From: Sediminicola sp.
GTDB taxonomy: Bacteria > Bacteroidota > Bacteroidia > Flavobacteriales > Flavobacteriaceae
NCBI GenBank assembly: GCA_024643325.1
Contig: JAHEND010000006.1
Coordinates: 20,090-84,089, forward strand
Length of the DNA stretch: 64,000 nucleotides
Direction: 5' to 3'
Of the stretch, positions 53,878 to 62,546 are shown piece by piece; positions within the stretch are counted from its first letter, which is position 1, and every line of letters starts with the position of its first letter. The notes beneath the pieces are model-generated. The model made no database searches. It was not told the DNA's origin and worked only from the letters and a program-made list of their open reading frames with translations. The translations under genes and the position numbers were made by a program.

Positions 53878-53964
53878 GGATTTTTTGGCTCTTAGTAGGG
53901 TTATATTTAAAGGTATTATTCAAAACAGATGTGCCTGAGTCCTTTTAAAATAAAAAAATTGACC

Positions 53965-53972
53965 TACTTTTG
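53965..53972 (+). promoter_or_regulatory. promoter -7 box for topA
   Basis: TACTTTTG, an exact TAnnTTTG match ending 18 bases before the topA ATG. This gives a short leader of about 12 bases. Confidence 0.5.
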
Positions 53973-53990
53973 TCACCATAAATACGATCA

Positions 53991-56555
53991 ATGGCAAAGA
54001 ATTTAGTAATTGTAGAGTCCCCGGCAAAAGCCAAAACCATAGAAAAATTTTTAGGACCTGATTTCAAAGTAGCCTCAAGTTATGGGCACATTGCAGATCT
54101 TCCGTCTAAGGAATTGGGTGTAGCAGTGGATGATGATTTTGATGCAAAGTACATAGTTTCCTCTGACAAGAAAGCACTGGTTAAACAATTACAAGTGCTG
54201 GCTAATAAAGCTGAGATTATCTGGCTAGCTAGTGATGAGGACCGTGAGGGAGAAGCTATTTCTTGGCATTTGTCAGAAACGCTAAAATTAGATAAAGCCA
54301 AAACAAAAAGGATTGTATTTAACTCTATTACAAAATCTGCGGTCCAGCATGCAATTCAAAATCCTAGAGAGATAGATTACAACCTTGTAAACGCACAACA
54401 AGCCAGGCGTGTCTTAGATCGTTTGGTGGGATATGAACTGTCTCCTGTATTGTGGAAAAAAATTAAACCAGGCCTTTCTGCTGGGCGAGTTCAGTCAGTA
54501 GCTGTAAGGCTTATTGTTGAAAGGGAAAGAGAAATTGAATCATTTAATCCAGAAGCTTCCTTTAAAATAACTGCCCAATTCAAGACCCAAGCTGGTGTTT
54601 TGTTTTCGGCAAAAATTTATAAGACTTTTTCTAGTGAAGGGTCTGCAGCAGAATTTTTAAATCAAAATATTGGGGCAGATTTTTCGGTAGCTCAATTAGA
54701 GAAGAAACCGGCAAAAAAATCACCTGCCGCACCATTTACCACATCAACACTGCAACAAGAGGCGTCTAGGAAAATATATTTTTCAGTGTCTAAAACAATG
54801 CAAGTTGCCCAAAGGCTTTACGAAGCAGGTCACATTACCTACATGAGAACTGATAGTGTGAATCTTTCTAAAGAGGCAAAAGAAGCTGCTGCTCTTGCGA
54901 TTATAGAGAATTATGGAAAATCTTTCTCTCATCCGAGAGATTTTAGGGGTAAGACCAAAGGGGCTCAAGAGGCTCACGAGGCAATTAGACCTACAAATAT
55001 GATGGTTCAAAATCCAGTAAGCGATAGGGATCAAGCTAAATTATATGACCTTATTTGGAAGCGTACCTTGGCGTCTCAAATGTCAGATGCTGAATTAGAG
55101 AGAACCAATGTTAAAATTGCGGCCAACACCCATGAGGAACAATTCACCGCCAGTGGAGAGGTCATTACTTTTGAAGGTTTTTTGAAGGTTTATTTGGAAG
55201 GCGTAGACGACGAGGATCAGGAAGAGCAAGAGGGTATGTTGCCAGCAATGAGCTTATATGAAAGCTTGGATTATCAAAATATTACGGCTACTGAGCGTTT
55301 CTCTAGACCTCCATACAGGTATTCAGAAGCCTCTTTAGTGAAGAAGTTGGAGGAGTTGGGTATTGGAAGACCTTCTACCTATGCACCAACCATATCTACC
55401 ATTCAAAATAGGGGGTATGTGGAAAAAGGGTCTATTGAAGGAACTGCAAGGGCTTACCAGCAGTTGGTACTCTCCCAAGATACTTTAAAAGTGAGTACGC
55501 TTTCTGAAAATGTAGGTTCTGACAAGGGTAAAATGGTCCCCACTGACATAGGTATGATTGTGAACGACTTTTTAGTGGATCATTTCTCTTCTATTATGGA
55601 TTATCATTTCACAGCTAAAGTAGAAGAGGACTTCGATGACATAGCGCAAGGCACTGAAGATTGGAAAAAAGTGATGAAAAGCTTCTACAATGACTTTCAT
55701 CCTAAAGTACTTAACGTAGAAGAAAATGCTGATAGGGCTTCTGGAGAAAGGCTTTTAGGAGTGGATCCCAAATCAGGAAGACCACTAATTGTACGTTTGG
55801 GTAGGTTTGGTGCCATGGCACAAATAGGCCACGCAGACGACGATGAAAAACCGATATTTGCTAGCCTTTTGCCAGACCAATCGTTGGGTACAATTACTTT
55901 TCAAGAGGCATTGGATTTATTCAAATTACCCCGTGAATTAGGTACTTATGAAGGAAAAGAAGTTTTAGCTAACGTGGGAAGATTTGGACCATATATTAAG
56001 TTTGGTGAGGCTTTTGTTTCAATGGATAAAGGCGAGAGTGCTATGGATGTTACTTTTGAAAGGGCCGTAGAACTTATTGTTGAGAAGCAAAAAGCAGACG
56101 CCCCAATTGCATTCTATGAAAATCATGAAGTGACTAAAGGAACGGGACGTTTTGGTCCTTTTATAAAATGGAATGGGCTATTTATAAACGTGAATAAAAA
56201 ATATAATTTTGATGCTTTATCTTCTGCAGATATTGAAGAGCTCATTGAGTTAAAGAAGCAAAAGGAAATAGAAAAGGTGGTTCACAACTGGTCAGATGCT
56301 GGCGTCAGAATTGAAAAAGCTAGGTGGGGGCGTCACAATATTTTAAAGGGTAAAGTGAAAGTTGAATTGTCTAAGGAGGTGGCAGTGGAATCCATGACAT
56401 TGGAACAGGCGGAGGCAATCTTAGAACAAAAAGCCCCTAAGAAGAAAGCAGCCCCAAAGAAAAAAACATCGACCAAGAAAACAGCGGCTAAGAAAACAAC
56501 CACTAAAAAGGCATCGGCTGTTAAAGCCAAGCCAAAAACATCGGCTAAAAAATAG
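53991..56555 (+). CDS. topA: DNA topoisomerase I
   Basis: An 854-residue type IA topoisomerase that relaxes negative supercoils. TOPRIM (about 3-115) includes LVIVESPAKAKTIEKFLG and DEDREGEAISWH. The catalytic Tyr lies in the ITYMRTDS block (about residue 285). The C-terminal half has two GRFGP(Y/F)IK repeats (about 665 and 725) instead of Cys zinc fingers. The last 43 residues (about 812-854) are a Lys/Ala/Thr-rich, histone H1-like tail that probably raises DNA affinity. It is 26 bases upstream of the arginase-like gene. Confidence 0.96.
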   Translation: MAKNLVIVESPAKAKTIEKFLGPDFKVASSYGHIADLPSKELGVAVDDDFDAKYIVSSDKKALVKQLQVLANKAEIIWLASDEDREGEAISWHLSETLKLDKAKTKRIVFNSITKSAVQHAIQNPREIDYNLVNAQQARRVLDRLVGYELSPVLWKKIKPGLSAGRVQSVAVRLIVEREREIESFNPEASFKITAQFKTQAGVLFSAKIYKTFSSEGSAAEFLNQNIGADFSVAQLEKKPAKKSPAAPFTTSTLQQEASRKIYFSVSKTMQVAQRLYEAGHITYMRTDSVNLSKEAKEAAALAIIENYGKSFSHPRDFRGKTKGAQEAHEAIRPTNMMVQNPVSDRDQAKLYDLIWKRTLASQMSDAELERTNVKIAANTHEEQFTASGEVITFEGFLKVYLEGVDDEDQEEQEGMLPAMSLYESLDYQNITATERFSRPPYRYSEASLVKKLEELGIGRPSTYAPTISTIQNRGYVEKGSIEGTARAYQQLVLSQDTLKVSTLSENVGSDKGKMVPTDIGMIVNDFLVDHFSSIMDYHFTAKVEEDFDDIAQGTEDWKKVMKSFYNDFHPKVLNVEENADRASGERLLGVDPKSGRPLIVRLGRFGAMAQIGHADDDEKPIFASLLPDQSLGTITFQEALDLFKLPRELGTYEGKEVLANVGRFGPYIKFGEAFVSMDKGESAMDVTFERAVELIVEKQKADAPIAFYENHEVTKGTGRFGPFIKWNGLFINVNKKYNFDALSSADIEELIELKKQKEIEKVVHNWSDAGVRIEKARWGRHNILKGKVKVELSKEVAVESMTLEQAEAILEQKAPKKKAAPKKKTSTKKTAAKKTTTKKASAVKAKPKTSAKK

Positions 56556-56581
56556 ATTTACAGACCCTATTAACCACTCTC

Positions 56582-57739
56582 ATGGCCTTAGAATTCCTAC
56601 TCCCCGTTTCAGATAAAGTATTGGCCCACAATACGCTTTTGCCGGGACAGGCAATAGGAAATAAAATAAGCATCCATACAGAAAAAAATGGAATACCTTC
56701 TCTAAAGGGCGTTCAATTGGCTTTTATTGGTGTGCACGAATGTAGAAACGCCTTTGAAAAAAAGTTGCACAGATTAGCGATAGACGCCATTAGAATTCAA
56801 TGGTATAAGCTTATGTTTGGCAATTGGAATTGTGCGGTTGTAGATTTGGGAGATGTGCCGGAGGGCGCTGAGGTTTCGGACACATACTTTGTGCTGAATC
56901 AGGTAGTTTCTGAATTGGTTGGTCAGGGAATAGTGCCCATTATTGTTGGAGCGACACAAGATATTACCTACCCCATTTACAGGTCATTTGATGCGAGTGG
57001 AAAAATGGTTAATATAGTTTCTATAGACAGCCGTTTTGATTTTGGCAGCCATGATGAACTCATTTCTTCTCATTCCTACATGAGTAAGATTATTACCGAA
57101 AAGCCCACTAATTTATTTAATTTTTCTAACCTAGGTTACCAGAGCTATTTTAACGCTCAAGAAGCCTTGGATTTAATGGATAAACTCTATTTTGACGCCT
57201 ATAGACTGGGTAGTTTAACCAATGATTTAAGTGTGGCAGAGCCTGTTTTGAGGGGAGCGCATATTGTGGGAATTGACACAAGGGCCATTAGAGCGTCTGA
57301 GATGGGAGGAGGAAGTGAGTTTTCTCCTAATGGTTTTGATGGCAGAGAAATTTGTACGCTTTCCAGGTATGCTGGTTTGAGTGATACTGTAACGGTCTTT
57401 GGTGTTTTTGAAAGTGATAATCATCCTCAAAGCACCCAAATGGTTGCTCAGATTATATGGTATTTTATGGAAGGATTTGGATTTAGGCATCCTGAATCTC
57501 CTTTGGAATCTCCCGATGATTTCATTAAATTCACCCTTCCCTTTGAAGATAGAGACTTGGTGTTTTATAAAAGTCAGTTTTCACAACGTTGGTGGATGGG
57601 GATCTCTTTTTTAGAAGATCCAGATAATAAAACCAATACTACTGCGTTATTACCCTGCACAGAACAGGATTATTTAGACGCTTGTAATCACAATATTCCA
57701 GAAAGGTGGTTTAAAGCTCAAAAAAAAGGTTTTATTTAA
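56582..57739 (+). CDS. arginase/formimidoylglutamase-fold protein with altered metal site
   Basis: A 385-residue ureohydrolase-fold protein. The three metal-binding strands can be aligned. GGDHS becomes GATQD (123-127), so the first His is Gln126. DAHxD becomes DSRFD (149-153), so the central His is Arg151. SxDxD becomes GIDTR (230-234), so an Asp is Arg234. D149, D153 and D232 remain. Three of six ligand positions are changed, so a normal two-Mn hydrolase seems unlikely. The name formimidoylglutamase therefore fits the fold, not a proven activity. It lies between topA and gldK, a gliding-gene neighbourhood. The C-terminal 100 residues (WYFMEGFGFRHPES onward) are longer than in arginases. Confidence 0.75.
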   Translation: MALEFLLPVSDKVLAHNTLLPGQAIGNKISIHTEKNGIPSLKGVQLAFIGVHECRNAFEKKLHRLAIDAIRIQWYKLMFGNWNCAVVDLGDVPEGAEVSDTYFVLNQVVSELVGQGIVPIIVGATQDITYPIYRSFDASGKMVNIVSIDSRFDFGSHDELISSHSYMSKIITEKPTNLFNFSNLGYQSYFNAQEALDLMDKLYFDAYRLGSLTNDLSVAEPVLRGAHIVGIDTRAIRASEMGGGSEFSPNGFDGREICTLSRYAGLSDTVTVFGVFESDNHPQSTQMVAQIIWYFMEGFGFRHPESPLESPDDFIKFTLPFEDRDLVFYKSQFSQRWWMGISFLEDPDNKTNTTALLPCTEQDYLDACNHNIPERWFKAQKKGFI

Positions 57740-57751
57740 CTAGCATTATGC

Positions 57752-57759
57752 TATTTTTG
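57752..57759 (+). promoter_or_regulatory. promoter -7 box for the gldK cluster
   Basis: TATTTTTG, an exact TAnnTTTG match about 29 bases before the TTG start of gldK. Transcription would begin near 57766. Confidence 0.5.
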
Positions 57760-57788
57760 TAAACGTTATTAAAAGAATATTTATTATT

Positions 57789-59180
57789 TTGAAAAATACA
57801 ATCTCATTCACCACTATAAAAACTTCAATATATAGCGCCTTAGCATTGTTATTGTTTTTTAGTTGCAAGTCAAACAACACAAAAGGAGAATTAATTGGAG
57901 CACCAGGACAGAAGTGGTTTTCCGAAAAACCTTTTGGAATGGAATTAATTCCTAGTGGCTCTTTTGTTATGGGTAAATCTGAGGAAGATATGGCGAGTGG
58001 TCTAAATGCGCCTACCAAAACAGTTACGGTGAAGTCTTTTTTCATGGACAATACCGAAATCACCAATGCCGAATATAGGCAATATGTGAATTGGGTAAAA
58101 GATTCTATTGTACGTACGAAACTAGCTATTTTAGCAGATGAATTAGGACTTACTAGTGAAGATGGTGGGATTGGTTTGTATGCTTTTAAAGAGTCTGATA
58201 CTACTGATATGACTCCCTACGAAAAATACAAGTTCTACAATGCTCCAATAGACTCAGAAAATCCTTATGCTGGTTTTACATTGAACAAGGAAGAAGATAT
58301 TATTTGGAATACTAAAGATTATCCTGACGAATATTATGCCGAGGTTATGGATCAGCTTTATTTAACTGAAGCAGAGACTTTTAATGGACAGAGAAGTTTT
58401 AGGGTTAAAGAATTAAAATACGCTTATAATTGGCTGGACATTGATGCTGCTATTGAAACGCGCTCAGACAACAGGAAAAATTACATTAGAAAGGAAGTTG
58501 CCAAGGTTTATCCTGACACTACAGTTTGGATCAAAGATTTTGTGTATGCTTACAATGAGCCTATGCATAATGACTATTTTTGGCATGACGCTTATTCAGA
58601 TTACCCCGTTGTTGGGGTTACTTGGAAACAAGCAGAAGCTTTTTGTCATTGGAGAACAAAATTGAAGAATGATGATCAGCGTGCTAGGGGTGCGCAAACA
58701 GTAAATCCATTTAGGCTTCCTACTGAGGCAGAGTGGGAATTTGCCGCTAGGGGAGGAATTCAAGGGGGCACTTACCCATGGGGTGGTCCTTATTTAATAG
58801 GAGATAATGGTTGTTTTATGGCTAATTTTAAACCTCAAAGAGGAGATTACGCTTCGGACACTGCTTTATATACAGTTGAGGCTAAATCTTATGCGGCCAA
58901 TGATTACAACCTTTATAATATGGCGGGTAATGTTTCTGAATGGACCGCTTCTAGTTTTGATCCAGGATCTTATGAATACGTGTCTACAATGAATCCCTTT
59001 GCTGGGGATAAAAACAATCCAAAGAAAGTTATTAGAGGGGGATCTTGGAAGGATGTTGCCTATTTCTTACAGGTGAGTACAAGAGATTTCGAATATCAGG
59101 ATACTGCGAGGAGTTATATAGGATTTAGGACCGTTCAAGATTTTATGGGAGAATCTGGAGAGAAGGACAGGAGACAATAA
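57789..59180 (+). CDS. gldK: gliding motility/T9SS lipoprotein GldK
   Basis: A 463-residue outer-membrane lipoprotein with a sulfatase-modifying-factor (FGE) fold. With GldN it builds the periplasmic ring of the type IX secretion system. The lipobox is FFSC (Cys26). FGE-like parts are PSGSFVMGKSEED (about 57-69), TEITNAEYRQYVNWV (about 88-102), FRLPTEAEWEFAARGG (about 310-325), YPWGG and NMAGNVSEWTASSF (from 377). The frame has no ATG before residue 50. A TTG start at 57789 gives the complete signal peptide and is preferred. It heads gldKLMN. Confidence 0.95.
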   Translation: MKNTISFTTIKTSIYSALALLLFFSCKSNNTKGELIGAPGQKWFSEKPFGMELIPSGSFVMGKSEEDMASGLNAPTKTVTVKSFFMDNTEITNAEYRQYVNWVKDSIVRTKLAILADELGLTSEDGGIGLYAFKESDTTDMTPYEKYKFYNAPIDSENPYAGFTLNKEEDIIWNTKDYPDEYYAEVMDQLYLTEAETFNGQRSFRVKELKYAYNWLDIDAAIETRSDNRKNYIRKEVAKVYPDTTVWIKDFVYAYNEPMHNDYFWHDAYSDYPVVGVTWKQAEAFCHWRTKLKNDDQRARGAQTVNPFRLPTEAEWEFAARGGIQGGTYPWGGPYLIGDNGCFMANFKPQRGDYASDTALYTVEAKSYAANDYNLYNMAGNVSEWTASSFDPGSYEYVSTMNPFAGDKNNPKKVIRGGSWKDVAYFLQVSTRDFEYQDTARSYIGFRTVQDFMGESGEKDRRQ

Positions 59181-59298
59181 TAAAGTTTTAGTTACTGAAT
59201 TGTAAAAAAACAAGAAATTTAAAAATTAGTAGAGCAAGAATCATTCAAAAGCAATTTTTTTATGATTTTTACTTTTAAAACCAACATTATTTAATAGC

Positions 59299-59940
59299 AT
59301 GGCAAAGTCATTAAAACAAAAGAAAGCAGAAAATATGGTTTACGGCCTTGGTGCGGCTGTAGTAATCCTAGGAGCGTTATTTAAACTAACTCACTGGGAG
59401 CTTGGTCCTTTAAATGGCACAGTGCTCTTGGCCGTTGGACTTATTACTGAAGCAGGGATTTTTGTTTTTTCTGCTTTTGAAACACCAGAAGATGATTACG
59501 ACTGGACCCTTGCGTATCCTGAATTGGTAGGTGGTCAAAAAAATGGTGTAGCCCATCCTGCAGATGCAGATGGATTACTGTCTAAAAAATTAGACCAATT
59601 GCTTCAAGATGCTAAGCTAGATGCAGCTTTAATGGAGCGCTTAGGTAGTGGTATTAAAAACTTTGAAGGCGCTGCAAGAAATATTGCTCCTACTTCTGCT
59701 GCAATTGAATCTACTGAAAAATACGCTCAGGAATTGCAACAAGCGGCTTCTCAAATGCAGGCTTTAAATGATTTGTATAAGTCTCAATTGGAGAGTGCAG
59801 GTACTCAGGCTGCAGTTCAAGATACTATTGCGCAAAATGCTGCAGCCTTAAAGGCTCAAATGGAAGCCATGACGGCTAATTTAGAAGCACTCAATGGAGT
59901 GTATAACGGTATGTTACATGCCATGAATAGAAAGCAGTAA
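59299..59940 (+). CDS. gldL: gliding motility/T9SS motor protein GldL
   Basis: A 213-residue inner-membrane protein, a subunit of the proton-driven T9SS motor. Two membrane helices are at about 14-30 and 39-60. Glu51 inside helix 2 (GLITEAGIF) is at the position of the membrane glutamate needed for proton flow in GldL. A cytosolic helical tail (95-210) is rich in Ala/Gln and likely coiled. It precedes gldM by 3 bases. Confidence 0.95.
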   Translation: MAKSLKQKKAENMVYGLGAAVVILGALFKLTHWELGPLNGTVLLAVGLITEAGIFVFSAFETPEDDYDWTLAYPELVGGQKNGVAHPADADGLLSKKLDQLLQDAKLDAALMERLGSGIKNFEGAARNIAPTSAAIESTEKYAQELQQAASQMQALNDLYKSQLESAGTQAAVQDTIAQNAAALKAQMEAMTANLEALNGVYNGMLHAMNRKQ

Positions 59941-59943
59941 GAT

Positions 59944-61512
59944 ATGGCGTCAGGCAAATTGTCTCCAAGGCAGAAAATGATTAATCTTATGTACTTAGTG
60001 TTTATTGCTATGCTGGCTTTAAACATGAGTAAAGAGGTGTTGACTGCCTTTGGAATGATGAAAGAAAAATTTGAATTTTCCAACGCAGAAATGACTTTGG
60101 TAAACCAACAGTTTTTTGAAGGTTTGCAGCTTAAGGCTTCTGAAAATCCAGATAAATTTGGTCCTTTATTAGATAAAGCCAACCAAATAAAAACAGCTTC
60201 AAAGGTCTATTTTGACTATCTAGAGGGTCTAAAAACAGCTATGACCGCTAACATAGATGACAAACAAGATTACGAAAGAATGGATAGGACAGACTATCTA
60301 GACCAGTTGTTCTTTAGTGGAGACAATTATTCTAAAGATGGGAATGAATTCATTACGCAATTGAACAATTATAAAGCGACACTAAAGGAGGCAATCCCAG
60401 CTAATTTGACCAATGTATTGAATGCTTTAGAAAGAAGGTTTTCTACTGGAGATTCAGACGGTATGGTTCAGAATAGAGAAGGGAAAAATATACCATGGTT
60501 AAATTACCATTATGAGGGTTACCCTATGGTGAGTTCTTTAGCCAGTTTTGCCCAACTGCAATCAGACGTTAAAACTACAGAGCAAGAGGCTTTTAAGGGT
60601 ATGTTAGAGGGGCAGCTTACTTCAGAATTGTCTATGACAAATTACACTACGCTCTTGGAACAAGAAAAATCTGCTTTTTACCAGGGGGAGGATTTTTCAG
60701 GAAGTATAGTATTGGGTAGAAAAGATGCGACTACTAGACCTAATAGGGTGGAGCTATCTTTGGATGGTAGACCTATGAAAGAAGGCAAAGATTTTGTAAT
60801 AGAAGACGGTAAGGTAAAGCTTACCATAAGTGCTGGGAATGCCGGTGACCATACTATTTCTGGCGCATTGATTTTTTTACAAGACGGTTCAGAAACCACT
60901 GTTCCTGTTCAATCTACTTTTGCTACTATTACCAAACCCAATGCGGCTGTAATTTCTGCAGATAAAATGAATGTGGTTTACAGGGGATTGCCAAACCCAA
61001 TGACCATCTCTATTCCAGGAGTGGCAGATAACAACGTTCAAGCTACCGCAGATGGGCTGTCTAAAACTAGTGGCAGTAAATATGTTTTGAACCCTAAGAC
61101 TGGCAGAGAAGTTGCTATAACAGCAACAGGAAAACTACCAGATGGTCAGATGATTAAAACCACTTCTTCTTTTAGAATTAAAGAGATTCCTAAGCCGGAG
61201 GGAACTGTTAGGGGAGAAACAGGTACGTTGAAAATGCCGCGGAACAATCTGGAAATTTCCACTATTGGCGCTGTGCTTGAGGATTTTGATTTTGATTTAA
61301 ATATAGCAGTGAGCGAGTTTAAAGTGAAAATTCCTGGCCAACCCAGTATATTGGTTAGAGGAGATAAATTTGATGCCAAAGCTAAAGCAGCATTAAGAAG
61401 AGCGTCTAGAGGAGATTTGATTCAAATTTTTGACATTAAAGCTTACATAACAAATAACAGAACATACAATTTGAAAACGGTTACTTCTGTTATTGTAGAG
61501 CTTGTAAACTAA
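59944..61512 (+). CDS. gldM: gliding motility/T9SS motor protein GldM
   Basis: A 522-residue protein with one N-terminal membrane helix (about 13-33, ending NMSKEVLTAF) and a long periplasmic part of four domains. GldM couples the inner-membrane motor to the GldKN ring. The junction NLMYLVFIAMLALNMSKEVL is diagnostic. The gene order gldL-gldM-gldN and the 6-base gap to gldN confirm it. Confidence 0.96.
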   Translation: MASGKLSPRQKMINLMYLVFIAMLALNMSKEVLTAFGMMKEKFEFSNAEMTLVNQQFFEGLQLKASENPDKFGPLLDKANQIKTASKVYFDYLEGLKTAMTANIDDKQDYERMDRTDYLDQLFFSGDNYSKDGNEFITQLNNYKATLKEAIPANLTNVLNALERRFSTGDSDGMVQNREGKNIPWLNYHYEGYPMVSSLASFAQLQSDVKTTEQEAFKGMLEGQLTSELSMTNYTTLLEQEKSAFYQGEDFSGSIVLGRKDATTRPNRVELSLDGRPMKEGKDFVIEDGKVKLTISAGNAGDHTISGALIFLQDGSETTVPVQSTFATITKPNAAVISADKMNVVYRGLPNPMTISIPGVADNNVQATADGLSKTSGSKYVLNPKTGREVAITATGKLPDGQMIKTTSSFRIKEIPKPEGTVRGETGTLKMPRNNLEISTIGAVLEDFDFDLNIAVSEFKVKIPGQPSILVRGDKFDAKAKAALRRASRGDLIQIFDIKAYITNNRTYNLKTVTSVIVELVN

Positions 61513-61518
61513 AGAAAT

Positions 61519-62424
61519 ATGAAAGGGTATTTTAAATTATTATTGGTATTAGTTGTAACAGGAGGTACCTATACAGCTGCTTTTGCGCAGCAAAATGTGC
61601 TGAACGCAAAAACACCTGATCAAATGAGAGCCTCTGAATTAGCGGGTACTTTGTCGCCAGAAAAACCCATGTCTTACGGTTATGTAGATCAAAGAGATAT
61701 TCTTTGGTCTAAGACAGTATGGGAGGTGATTGACTTAGATGAACGAATTAATTTTCCGCTATATTACCCTGTAGATACTGTTGCATTGGATGTTTCCAGG
61801 AGATCGCTATACGATGTTTTGGTGAAAAATATTAAAAATGGTTCGCTAACAGAAGTTTATGTAGACTCATACTTTACGGAAAAAAGGGCTTTTGAAGACC
61901 TAAAAGCGAGTCTTCAAAAAGTAGACACTACAGATGCAGGATATCAGGCTTTAAATGCTGGAGAGGTAGTGCCACAAGAATACATCAACAGAAGAGATAT
62001 TACCGCTGCAGACATTGAGCAGTACCTTATCAAAGGAATGTGGTATTTTGACAAGCGATTAGGAGAACTCAAGTACCGTTTAATTGGTTTGGCTCCAGTC
62101 GCTCCGGATGTGAATTTCATAGATGACGACAATGTAGATCCTGAAGAAAATAAAGTGCCTCTTTTTTGGGTATGGTACCCTGCAGCCAGAGAGATTCTTC
62201 ACAATGCCAAAGTATTTAACCAAAGAAATCCCTCCAACCCTGTTTCGTTTGATATGCTTCTAAACGCTAGAAGGTTTAATGCTATGATTTATAGGGAAGA
62301 CAATGAATTTGGCGATAGGGATATTAAAGATTACATTGTAAAAAACGCCTTATTTCAATTGCTTGAATCCAATAGAATCAAAGAGGCTATCCGCGATAAA
62401 GAACAAGATATGTGGAGTTATTAG
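61519..62424 (+). CDS. gldN: gliding motility/T9SS ring protein GldN
   Basis: A 301-residue periplasmic protein with a signal peptide (cut near AFAQQN, residue 24) that pairs with GldK in the T9SS ring. The core has VDQRDILWSKTVWEVIDLDERINFPLYYP (from 56) and LFWVWYPAAREILHNAKVFN (from 215). It is the last gene of the gld operon and is followed by a terminator. Confidence 0.95.
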   Translation: MKGYFKLLLVLVVTGGTYTAAFAQQNVLNAKTPDQMRASELAGTLSPEKPMSYGYVDQRDILWSKTVWEVIDLDERINFPLYYPVDTVALDVSRRSLYDVLVKNIKNGSLTEVYVDSYFTEKRAFEDLKASLQKVDTTDAGYQALNAGEVVPQEYINRRDITAADIEQYLIKGMWYFDKRLGELKYRLIGLAPVAPDVNFIDDDNVDPEENKVPLFWVWYPAAREILHNAKVFNQRNPSNPVSFDMLLNARRFNAMIYREDNEFGDRDIKDYIVKNALFQLLESNRIKEAIRDKEQDMWSY

Positions 62425-62446
62425 TTCCAATATTAACCAGTAATTT

Positions 62447-62472
62447 AAACGCCTCATTTATGAGGCGTTTTT
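62447..62472 (+). terminator. rho-independent terminator of the gld operon
   Basis: A 10-bp stem AAACGCCTCA / TGAGGCGTTT (62447-62456, 62461-62470) with loop TTTA and a T run. Confidence 0.85.
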
Positions 62473-62546
62473 GATAAAAGAACAGACAGAAACCTTTTTA
62501 CAATATCAATGAAGACAGCCCTTATATTTAAAATAGTACGCATTAA

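Noticed and set aside
54783..55034. Minus-strand frame inside topA
   Set aside because: It is fully antisense to a well-conserved enzyme and has no ribosome site or domain; a shadow frame.
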